A stretch of 61,030 nt of DNA, taken from NCBI GenBank assembly GCA_015067495.1, contig SVMI01000010.1:1-61030 (forward strand). Reading direction: 5' to 3'. Numbering within the stretch: position 1 is the stretch's first letter; every line of letters starts with the position of its first letter. Positions 47,848-55,370 of this stretch are shown here, piece by piece. Made by a program: the position numbers and the translations under genes. Origin of the DNA: Oscillospiraceae bacterium. Its GTDB lineage: Bacteria; Bacillota; Clostridia; Oscillospirales; Oscillospiraceae. The notes under the pieces are model-generated. The model searched no databases and had not been told where the DNA came from. It saw nothing but the letters and a program-made list of their open reading frames with translations.

Positions 47848-48206
47848 TTTAGTCTCTGCTCCAATCCGCAGAAGATCCGGCTGACCTGATTTGCTTCACT
47901 GCTCAAATACTGCGCCAGTCTGCCGGTGCGCTGCCGCCAGCCGCGATTCTCCGCGCCCAGGGGTACCACACCGCAGAAAATGTCCTGCAGGATCAGAATG
48001 CTATCCTGCCACTCTTCCCGGTGGGATTCAAAATATCCAATGGGATCATTATGTCGGGCGGTGAATTCTTCAATTTTATATATGCACCGCTTGGAGAAGT
48101 CAATCTGACTGCTATTGCAGGTATACACGTCCATATCCGTGATGCCAAGGGTTTCCTTTGCAAATGTAAGCTTACCTTGGTAGGCTCCACCGATAATCAA
48201 GATCAT
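47844..48206 (-). CDS. Short degenerate CobU-like protein
   Basis: 120 residues. The N terminus LIIGGAYQGKLTFAKETLG is a P-loop-like sequence in which the residue after the lysine is Leu rather than Ser/Thr, and the C-terminal part DIFCGVVPLGAENRGWRQRT matches the end of CobU (the DEVGxGIVP-type block). The middle of normal CobU (about 60 residues) is missing. The operon also contains a full-length cobU. It may be a subfunctional or structural partner, or an enzyme of altered specificity. Confidence 0.75.
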   Translation of the reverse strand: MILIIGGAYQGKLTFAKETLGITDMDVYTCNSSQIDFSKRCIYKIEEFTARHNDPIGYFESHREEWQDSILILQDIFCGVVPLGAENRGWRQRTGRLAQYLSSEANQVSRIFCGLEQRLK

Positions 48207-48215
48207 AGTTACCTC

Positions 48216-48953
48216 CTAAATCAGCGCATAGACAACCACAGCGCACAGTTCACCGATGGTCAGTGCGAAGCCGGAAATATCGCCGTTCATGCCGTCAAGG
48301 GATCTGTAAGCACGCAGCAGAGCAAGTCCGTATCCAGCCAAGCAGCCAACAAGTGCAAAACCGTATTTGCCGCAAAGCAGGAAGCCTGCTGCCAAGAAGA
48401 TGCAGAGCATAATGCTCCATGCAACGATGTGGGATTTCGGTTTCTTTTGGTCTGCATACTGGCTGGTGGACATGGGCTTCAGACCTGTCACAGCCAAGGA
48501 TGAACCGCAGCGGCTCACTGCCGGGATGAAGATCAGAATCAAAGAATTTGCTTCCGCAGGTGCAGATGAGAAAAAGGCAAACTGTGCAAGCATCAGCAAA
48601 GCGATCCCGATCACCGCAAAGCTGCCCACATGGGAGTCCTTGAGGATTTCTCTTCTGCGCTCCAAATCTCGCCAGCTTTTCACTGCATCGGTCACATCCA
48701 TGAAGCCGTCCAGATGGATAAAGCCGGTAATGAGAAACGGGTAGGCGCAAAGCACCAATCCTGCCACAAGTGCAGGCAGGTTCAGTAGCCTGCAAAGCCA
48801 TGCAAGGGCTGCCCAGAGCGCACCGATCTCCAAACCGACAATCGGCAGGAAGAGAAGCATTTTATCCTTCGCCTTTTCATCCCACGCCTGGGGCGCAGGG
48901 ATGGCGCAGAACATGCTCTGGCACATAACAAAGGCATATAAGTATTTCTTCAT
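48216..48953 (-). CDS. cobS: Adenosylcobinamide-GDP ribazoletransferase
   Basis: 245-residue membrane enzyme that joins adenosylcobinamide-GDP and alpha-ribazole, the last joining step of cobalamin assembly. About six hydrophobic helices; the acidic motif GFIHLDGFMDVTDAVKSW (about 80) and the HVGSFAVIGIALLML region are family hallmarks. Its ATG overlaps the cobU stop by 4 bases. Confidence 0.95.
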   Translation of the reverse strand: MKKYLYAFVMCQSMFCAIPAPQAWDEKAKDKMLLFLPIVGLEIGALWAALAWLCRLLNLPALVAGLVLCAYPFLITGFIHLDGFMDVTDAVKSWRDLERRREILKDSHVGSFAVIGIALLMLAQFAFFSSAPAEANSLILIFIPAVSRCGSSLAVTGLKPMSTSQYADQKKPKSHIVAWSIMLCIFLAAGFLLCGKYGFALVGCLAGYGLALLRAYRSLDGMNGDISGFALTIGELCAVVVYALI

Positions 48954-49495
48954 ATACGCAGATCCCCTTTGTGGATAATAAACTGCCCGGCGGACACTTC
49001 GATCACGGTATCACAGACCGCAGCCAGACGGCGGTCAATATCCGCCAGACACTTGCGGTACATTTCCGTACTCTCGGAGAACGCTTCCGCATCGGAATAA
49101 ATATAATCACTGACAAACACCGCATGGCGGACAGTACGGGCAAATTCCACCAATTCTTCCGCGCAGCGGTTTGCTGCGTTAAGGTCTATTTCGTAGTTCT
49201 TCTCTACCGGAAACAAAGAATTCTGGATCAGAGCCGTTACACTGTCCAGCAAAAACACACCATCTTTGTCGGCGATTTTCAAGCAATCCATAATATTACG
49301 GAAACACTCCATCGTCTCAAAACCCATGCCTTCCCTGTCAGCAATGTGCCGTCGAATGCGGTCGTCATCTTCGGCACCAGAAGAGATCATGGTCGCCACA
49401 TAGTAGTGCTTTCCACCCTTGGAGAGGGCAACTGTCAGGTCTTGCGCCAAGGTGGATTTTCCGTTCTTGGCACCGCCGGAAATAAAGATGGTCAT
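48950..49495 (-). CDS. cobU: Adenosylcobinamide kinase / guanylyltransferase
   Basis: 181 residues, full-length CobU. P-loop FISGGAKNGKSTLAQDL near the N terminus, HIADREGMGFETMECF (the guanylylated-histidine region), VFLLDSVTALIQNSLF and VFVSDYIYSDAEAFSES. Activates salvaged cobinamide. Coupled by 4-base overlaps to cobT upstream and cobS downstream. Confidence 0.93.
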   Translation of the reverse strand: MTIFISGGAKNGKSTLAQDLTVALSKGGKHYYVATMISSGAEDDDRIRRHIADREGMGFETMECFRNIMDCLKIADKDGVFLLDSVTALIQNSLFPVEKNYEIDLNAANRCAEELVEFARTVRHAVFVSDYIYSDAEAFSESTEMYRKCLADIDRRLAAVCDTVIEVSAGQFIIHKGDLRI

Positions 49496-50580
49496 TGCGC
49501 ACCCTCCACCGTAAACTTGTCGCCCTGGCGGATTTCGTCTAAGTAGCCGTCATCAATGCCGGCCTGGTCAAAGGTCGCCATGTCGTTGAGTATGGCGCAG
49601 GCGGCGCTCAGCACCTCAAACGCCAGCGGACAACCGCTGCCTTCCCCCAGACGCATCCCCAGTAGGAACAAAGGCTGCAAGCCCATAGCATCCATAGCAA
49701 GTCGATAGCCGATCTCATAGGATGCATGGCTGGGAATCAAATATCCTCTCACATTTGAGCAAAGCTGATAGGCACATAGTGCCGCCACAGCAGAAATGAA
49801 TCCATCAATCACCACCGGGCGACGGGTCGCCGCAGCACCGATAAAAGCGCCGCACATGGCAGCGAGATCAAAGCCGCCCACCTTTGCCAGCACATCGATA
49901 ACATCATTTTTGTCCGGTCTATTGACCAATATGGCGGTTTTGATAACTTCTTTCTTTTTGCGGAAGCTGTCATCTGTGATGCCGCCGCCTCTGCCTGTCA
50001 CTGTGTCCACATCCGCATCCAGTAAAACAGCAAGAACAGCGGAAGAGGTTGTGGTATTTCCGATACCCATTTCGCCAATACCCAGTACATCCGCATCGGT
50101 ATTTTGCGCCAACTCGATACCGGTCAAGATAGCCTGCACAGCTTGCTCTCGGGTCATGGCAGATCCGTGGACAATATTTTGCGTGCCGTAGGCGATCTTC
50201 TTGTTCAGCACCTTGGGTTCTTTGATGTCGGCGTTGACGCCCACATCGCAGACAGTTATTTCACAACCGAAGTGCTTGCAAAGCGTGGATGCGCCGGTCT
50301 TAGCCCTTGTCAAATTGACGGTCTGCTGGAGCGTCACGCTTTGGGGCGCAGAAGATACGCCCTCTGCCACCACGCCGTTATCCGCAGCGAACACCAGCAG
50401 ATGCTTCTTTTCAATTTTGTTATGTACCTGCCCGGTAATGCCTGCAAGCTGAACGGACAGCTCCTCCAATCGGCCAAGGCTTCCGGGCGGCTTAGCAAGC
50501 TGCGCCTGCCGCTCCCTTGCTTTTGCCATGGCCGCTTCATCCAATGGAGCTACTGATCTGATCACTTCCTGTAATTCCAT
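49492..50580 (-). CDS. cobT: Nicotinate-nucleotide-dimethylbenzimidazole phosphoribosyltransferase
   Basis: 362 residues. Makes alpha-ribazole phosphate from a lower-ligand base. Motifs QAQLAKPPGSLGRLEELSVQ (start), VFAADNGVVAEGVS, LGIGEMGIGNTTTSSAVLA and the C-terminal GMRLGEGSGCPLAFE with the catalytic glutamate. It begins the salvage-enzyme block, 3 bases after the TIM-barrel gene. Confidence 0.97.
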   Translation of the reverse strand: MELQEVIRSVAPLDEAAMAKARERQAQLAKPPGSLGRLEELSVQLAGITGQVHNKIEKKHLLVFAADNGVVAEGVSSAPQSVTLQQTVNLTRAKTGASTLCKHFGCEITVCDVGVNADIKEPKVLNKKIAYGTQNIVHGSAMTREQAVQAILTGIELAQNTDADVLGIGEMGIGNTTTSSAVLAVLLDADVDTVTGRGGGITDDSFRKKKEVIKTAILVNRPDKNDVIDVLAKVGGFDLAAMCGAFIGAAATRRPVVIDGFISAVAALCAYQLCSNVRGYLIPSHASYEIGYRLAMDAMGLQPLFLLGMRLGEGSGCPLAFEVLSAACAILNDMATFDQAGIDDGYLDEIRQGDKFTVEGAQ

Positions 50581-50583
50581 TTC

Positions 50584-51324
50584 TCATTCCTCCAAAAGCC
50601 AGCGAACAGAAGGCGCTGCGCCCATCACTTCCAATGTAAAGGTCGCATTGGGGCAAAGTATTTCCGAGCGCGCCAGCAGCTCTCTCATGGGAATACTGCC
50701 GCAGTTCAACACACTGTGGGTATCCCAGGAGCCATCGTTATTGTGCAGGTGGAAATGGGAAAGATACGGTGTCCAAATTTCCAACCACTCCATTACCGAA
50801 ACCTTGGAATAGGCATTCACATGCCCCACATCCAAACACAAACGAAGTCTCTTGTCATCCACACCCTTGACAATTTCAAGGAGCATATCCGGGGTTTCTT
50901 CCAAAACATTTTCCAGTACGATCTCCACACCGGGATCTTCTTTCAAAAAATCCTTCCAGAACAGAACGGATTGCTCCACATACCAAGCCGGATAGTAGAT
51001 CTGCGGATTATAACCGCCGTGGATCACGATCTTATCAGCGCCATATTCTTTGGCAAGACGGATCGCCTGCCGGTAACGGTCAGCCGCCAAGATCCTTGCC
51101 TTGGGATCAATGGCGCAGGGAAAGAGTTCATTAAAGGGCCCATGAAATACGCTTTTACGGATCCCGGTCAGCTTTTCACGTACCATCGCATCCGTTTCCG
51201 GAAATTTATCGTCCATATTCCATGCGGTGCAGTATTCGGCAATTTCCAAGCCAAAGCCGTATTCTTTTGCTACTTTCGCAGCATCAGCGGCAATGGTGGA
51301 AAGATAGATGTTTTCCTTTTTCAT
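50584..51324 (-). CDS. Sugar phosphate isomerase/epimerase-like TIM-barrel protein
   Basis: 246 residues of the xylose isomerase-like/AP endonuclease family 2 barrel: YGFGLEIAEYCTAWN, FHGPFNELFP, KIVIHGGYNPQIYYP, IVLENVLEE, RLCLDVGHVNAYSK and HFHLHNNDG give the usual metal-binding Glu/His/Asp set. Similar genes occur in other Clostridial cobalamin salvage operons as I recall, where the reaction is not established. The ATG at 51324 overlaps the ecfT stop by 4 bases. It could act on a lower-ligand sugar intermediate; that is only a guess from position. Confidence 0.85.
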   Translation of the reverse strand: MKKENIYLSTIAADAAKVAKEYGFGLEIAEYCTAWNMDDKFPETDAMVREKLTGIRKSVFHGPFNELFPCAIDPKARILAADRYRQAIRLAKEYGADKIVIHGGYNPQIYYPAWYVEQSVLFWKDFLKEDPGVEIVLENVLEETPDMLLEIVKGVDDKRLRLCLDVGHVNAYSKVSVMEWLEIWTPYLSHFHLHNNDGSWDTHSVLNCGSIPMRELLARSEILCPNATFTLEVMGAAPSVRWLLEE

Positions 51325-52208
51325 AGTGTCTTCCTTGCTTTCCAAAAACGATACTGCGTCCACACTTCCAAGCCCATGGGCATCAGACAAAAGACGGCAT
51401 AGCCTGCATAGAACAGGTAGGACATCGCAGTAATCGGTGTCATCATGATCCGGGGATCATAAATAATGTCTGTCTGCTGGAGCAGGACCGCCATCAAAAC
51501 CGCCGTCAGGCAGCCGAACAGCGCCACCACATAGGCTCTGTCCCGGTTATCAAAGCGGTAGATAGAAAAGGCTTTTCTCCCTCGCAGAGCGCTTCCCCGG
51601 CTTTGCATAGATTCGGAAGCAGTGGTCAAAGAATCGATGGTCCATGTGATCAGCATGGAGAAAATACGGATGCTGTTCTGCAGTCGTCTGCATGGATTTC
51701 CTTGGTTTGCGCCCCTGCCGATGCCCTGCTGGGCGGTATTGATCCGCCTGGCTTCTTTTTTGATCCGCGGCACAAGACGCAGCAGGATCGCCAAAAACAG
51801 GCTCAATCTTGGGCTGATCCTGCCAAACAGATACACGACCTTGTCCGTGGTGAATACCGAGTGAACGCAGGAAAACCAAATCATGACACCTGTCACAGAA
51901 AGACCCAACACGAAACCGTAAACCAAGGCTTCCAGCGTCATGTTGTTACCGATAAAATTCTGACGCAGAACCGTCACGCCAAAATGATGGTAGCTGCTGT
52001 AATACAGAGCAAATCCCACCGCAAAAATCAGCAGCACCGTGTTAAATATCGCTGCTTTCCAGCCGCTGCGTTTTATGCTGTAAAGAAAGGCGCAGACAAC
52101 GGAAATTGCAAGAAAAACAGGGTGCTGAAACAGGATCGTTCCTCCGATCACGGCGGCAAAATAAAGGAAGTTGACCGCAGGATGGCAGCGTTCAAAGCCC
52201 ATTTTCAT
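51321..52208 (-). CDS. ECF transporter transmembrane (T) component, first
   Basis: 295 residues, five to six transmembrane helices, with the characteristic N terminus RCHPAVNFLYFAAVIGGTIL and the coupling helices LITWTIDSLTTASESMQSRG and RGSALRGRKAF that touch the ATPases (Ala-Arg-Gly-type motifs). Part of an energy-coupling factor importer, probably for cobamides given the neighbours. It overlaps the S-component gene by 17 bases. A second T component lies at 54515. Confidence 0.9.
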   Translation of the reverse strand: MKMGFERCHPAVNFLYFAAVIGGTILFQHPVFLAISVVCAFLYSIKRSGWKAAIFNTVLLIFAVGFALYYSSYHHFGVTVLRQNFIGNNMTLEALVYGFVLGLSVTGVMIWFSCVHSVFTTDKVVYLFGRISPRLSLFLAILLRLVPRIKKEARRINTAQQGIGRGANQGNPCRRLQNSIRIFSMLITWTIDSLTTASESMQSRGSALRGRKAFSIYRFDNRDRAYVVALFGCLTAVLMAVLLQQTDIIYDPRIMMTPITAMSYLFYAGYAVFCLMPMGLEVWTQYRFWKARKTL

Positions 52209-52896
52209 CCTCCATCATACCGTACTTGACCTGAATGCGGTCAAGCTTTTCCAGCAGCGGCCTGCCAAACAGCACCATGACCAGCACGGTGCAAACACCT
52301 TGACTGACATTCACCGGAAAGCCGGAAGCAAAGGTGGCCGCCACGGCTTCCCAGCTGATACGGGAGAGCATCAGAAAAATATGGGAGCAATCCAGCAGTG
52401 GGCCGACCCAAAGGATCACGCAAAGGAAACCAAACACGGCCATGATCCACGGCTTCCTGGGAAGACGGCCTCTGGCGAAGAGAAAGCCTGAGAGCATACC
52501 GCCTGCACCGTAGGCCATCATCTGCCAGGGAGTGAACGGTCCATGTCCGTAGAAAAAGTTACTGACAAAGGCCGTCACGGCGCCCACCATGAAGCCCGCC
52601 TCTGGGCCAAAGGCAATGCCGGCAAGCATTATGATGGCAAAGGTGGCCTTGAAATTGGGGATCGGGATCGCCACTCGGCCGGCAATGGCAATGGCGCACA
52701 TAACGGCAATGACCACCAGTTCTCTTGCCTGGGGCTTGCGTCCCTCGAACGCCAGAAAGAATGGGAGCATCAGCTCGATGATGATCAATGTGCCGGTGAT
52801 GTAATAGCTTCTGCCGGGCAGCCGCGTACCAAGGTACAAGGTTGCCGGGATCAGCAAGAGGAAAACCAAAAGAGTCGCGATGTTGGATTTTTTCAT
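52192..52896 (-). CDS. ECF transporter substrate-binding (S) component, putative cobamide
   Basis: 234 residues with about six transmembrane helices. ARELVVIAVMCAIAIAGRVA and the following IPNFKATFAIIMLAGIAFGP, then AVTAFVSNFFYGHGPFTPWQ are typical of S components of the CbrT group. Substrate specificity is inferred from its place among cobT, cobU and cobS and behind a cobalamin riboswitch. Overlaps the fused ATPase gene by 4 bases. The ATG at 52896 follows GGAGGAATCGGGA. Confidence 0.88.
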   Translation of the reverse strand: MKKSNIATLLVFLLLIPATLYLGTRLPGRSYYITGTLIIIELMLPFFLAFEGRKPQARELVVIAVMCAIAIAGRVAIPIPNFKATFAIIMLAGIAFGPEAGFMVGAVTAFVSNFFYGHGPFTPWQMMAYGAGGMLSGFLFARGRLPRKPWIMAVFGFLCVILWVGPLLDCSHIFLMLSRISWEAVAATFASGFPVNVSQGVCTVLVMVLFGRPLLEKLDRIQVKYGMMEDENGL

Positions 52897-54542
52897 TCCC
52901 GATTCCTCCCACACAGTTCAATCACATCCTCAGCGGTGACCGCCATAGAGAATACATGACGGCTCATGCGGTTTGCCGCGGTGGTATAGAAGCTGTTGTT
53001 GCCGAAGAATCGCCGGGGCGTATCGGTAGTCAGGATCTGCCCGTCAAAGAACATGCTCACCATATCTGCGTACTTGGCGCAGAACTCCACATCGTGGGAA
53101 ACCATAACAACGGTGATGCCCTGTTCCTTCAGCTTGCAAAGGATTGCAGCAAGCTTTTCCTTAAAGAAGCTGTCGATACCCTTGGTGGGTTCATCCAAGA
53201 GCAGCAGCTTCGGTTCCGTTAACAGTACCTTTGCAAGGGCGCTGCGCTGCTGCTCACCGCCGGACAGGTCGTAGGGATGGCTGTCCAGCAAGCCTTCAAT
53301 TTCACAGATGGCTGCGATCTCGGCAATTTTCTTTTCGTCTTTCGTCATCTCCGCAAGATCTTCCCGGACAGTTTTCTTGACGAACAGACTCTTGGGGTCT
53401 TGGGGCAGCATAGCAAGGCAGCCGCAGAACAGCTCTGCGGACTTGTATTTTTCAATAGGCTTCCCAAACACCTTTACCTTGCCCCGGTAAGGCTTACAAA
53501 TGCCGCAAATCGCCTTTAAGGTGGTAGACTTGCCTGCGCCGTTGCCACCTACAATGGCGTACAGAGAACCATTCGGGACTTCTGCGGACACGCCCCGCAG
53601 TACATCCGGGCTGTCCTTTTCATAGCGGAACCACAGTTCCTTTAAGGAAAGGGCGGGATTTGCAACTTCGTCCTCCAACACCTCTGCGGGCAAAGCTTTG
53701 ACTTTCGGATCAGAATAAGCGTTGCTGAGCCAGTTCCTTCCTTCACGGACAGTCAGCGGGCAATTTCCCGCACCCTCTGCACCGTAGAACACACGAACAG
53801 GGGTAGGCATAGCGGCAAACATATCGTTTTTCTGCGCATACAGAAGCTTACCGATATTTCTGGGGGTGTCATCAGCAATGACCCGACCTGCGTCCATCAC
53901 GATGGCACGGTCGGCATAGGGGAAGATATCCTCCAATCGATGCTCGGTGATGATGACGGTCGTACCCAATTCGATGTTGATCTTCCGGACAGTATTGAGA
54001 AAATCCGATGCGGCAATGGGGTCCAACTGGCTGGTAGGCTCGTCCAAAATCAGAACCTCCGGCTGCATGGCCATGATGGATGCCAGATTGAGCAGTTGCT
54101 TCTGTCCCCCGGAGAGGGTGGCCACATCCTTGTGAAACCAGTCTGCGATGCCAAAATAGCAGGCCATTTCGGACACCCTTGCCCGCATGGTCTTTTGGTC
54201 ACAGCCGAGGCTTTCCAAGCCAAAGGCCAGTTCGTGCCAGACCTTGTCGGTGACGATCTGATCGTCGGGATTTTGCATCACATAGCCGATTTTAGAGGAT
54301 TGATCCCGCTGGCTGACTTTCTCAATGGGTGTTCCATTAAACAAAATTTCACCGCTGCGTTTGCCGTGAGGAGCAAGAACGGATTTCAGCTGGCGCAAAA
54401 GGGTGGTTTTCCCGGAGCCTGACTTGCCGCACAGAACAACATACTCTCCCTTTTGGATTGTGATATTCACATGATGTAACGATTCCTTTCCCTTGGCTGT
54501 AGGGTAAGAAAAACTCAGATCCTGGATCTGGAAATGTGCCAT
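52893..54542 (-). CDS. ECF transporter ATPase, two fused ATP-binding domains
   Basis: 549 residues: two ABC ATPases in one chain, equivalent to EcfA1 and EcfA2. First half: Walker A GKSGSGKTTLL, signature TLSGGQKQLLNLASIMA, Walker B VLILDEPTSQLDP. Second half: GGNGAGKSTTLKA, LSGGEQQRSALAKVLL, LLLLDEPTKGID. Both halves look catalytically intact. It energises the uptake complex formed with the S component and one of two T components in this operon. Overlaps the second ecfT gene by 28 bases. Confidence 0.95.
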   Translation of the reverse strand: MAHFQIQDLSFSYPTAKGKESLHHVNITIQKGEYVVLCGKSGSGKTTLLRQLKSVLAPHGKRSGEILFNGTPIEKVSQRDQSSKIGYVMQNPDDQIVTDKVWHELAFGLESLGCDQKTMRARVSEMACYFGIADWFHKDVATLSGGQKQLLNLASIMAMQPEVLILDEPTSQLDPIAASDFLNTVRKINIELGTTVIITEHRLEDIFPYADRAIVMDAGRVIADDTPRNIGKLLYAQKNDMFAAMPTPVRVFYGAEGAGNCPLTVREGRNWLSNAYSDPKVKALPAEVLEDEVANPALSLKELWFRYEKDSPDVLRGVSAEVPNGSLYAIVGGNGAGKSTTLKAICGICKPYRGKVKVFGKPIEKYKSAELFCGCLAMLPQDPKSLFVKKTVREDLAEMTKDEKKIAEIAAICEIEGLLDSHPYDLSGGEQQRSALAKVLLTEPKLLLLDEPTKGIDSFFKEKLAAILCKLKEQGITVVMVSHDVEFCAKYADMVSMFFDGQILTTDTPRRFFGNNSFYTTAANRMSRHVFSMAVTAEDVIELCGRNRE

Positions 54543-55369
54543 GAAATAGCCTCCTTTATATGTAATGCGACAGGGATCAGAAGATAGGCGGTATAGGGGA
54601 TCACGCCCCAGGAAACGGGGGCAATGTCAAGCGCCGGCGTAAAGATAGCGGACATCTGCCCAAGACTGGCAGCAAGGATCGTAAATGCCATGAGCGCAGC
54701 CATAATCACCACCAACAACCGATCCAGTACCGTCATACGGTAAATCACAAAGCTGCTTCTTTTGGCGCTGCCATAGCCCCGAGCGCGCATAGAGTCGCCG
54801 GTAATGACGCTTCCCTCCAGCGCCCAGGAGGTCAGCGCGCCCAACACGGTCATGCCCTCCTGAAGCTTCTGTGCACCTTTGCCGATGGACTTTCTTGCCC
54901 CGATGATCTGCTGTGTCTTTCGGATAAAATTGGGTACCATGCGCAGCACCATCACCAGCAGCAAGGAGATAGCGGGGATCAGATTCCCAAACAGGCTGGT
55001 GAATTTATCACTGGTCAGCACCTTGTTATAGCAACCAAACCATATCAGCATCGCCACGAACATACTGGCGATCGTCCCACCGTAAAGAAGCGCTTCCAGG
55101 GTATAGGGACGACCCAGTAGGTAAAACAAAGGGGTCGCGCCATAGGTATTCAGCAGCGGGTTGATGGCCGTCAGAAAAATGTAGAGCGGCAGCAGCCCCA
55201 ATATCATTTTGAGGCCCTTTGCTCCGTTCAGGAGCAGATAGTAGATCGCTCCCGTCACGATACCCGCCAGCAGATATGCCGGGTGTCCGATCACCACGCC
55301 CGTACCGATAACGCCCACAAAAAACAGGAAATTCACCGCCGGATGGCATTTGGAAAAAGCGTCTGTCAT
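54515..55369 (-). CDS. ECF transporter transmembrane (T) component, second
   Basis: 284 residues, about six helices. KCHPAVNFLFFVGVIGTGVV aligns with the start of the T component at 51321, and LTSWALEGSVITGDSMRARG plus RGYGSAKRSSF mark the coupling helices. So this operon encodes two diverged T components but one fused ATPase. It sits between the DUF4430 gene (1-base gap) and the ATPase. It could serve a different S component encoded elsewhere or form a mixed complex. Confidence 0.9.
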   Translation of the reverse strand: MTDAFSKCHPAVNFLFFVGVIGTGVVIGHPAYLLAGIVTGAIYYLLLNGAKGLKMILGLLPLYIFLTAINPLLNTYGATPLFYLLGRPYTLEALLYGGTIASMFVAMLIWFGCYNKVLTSDKFTSLFGNLIPAISLLLVMVLRMVPNFIRKTQQIIGARKSIGKGAQKLQEGMTVLGALTSWALEGSVITGDSMRARGYGSAKRSSFVIYRMTVLDRLLVVIMAALMAFTILAASLGQMSAIFTPALDIAPVSWGVIPYTAYLLIPVALHIKEAISWHISRSRI

Positions 55370-55370
55370 A

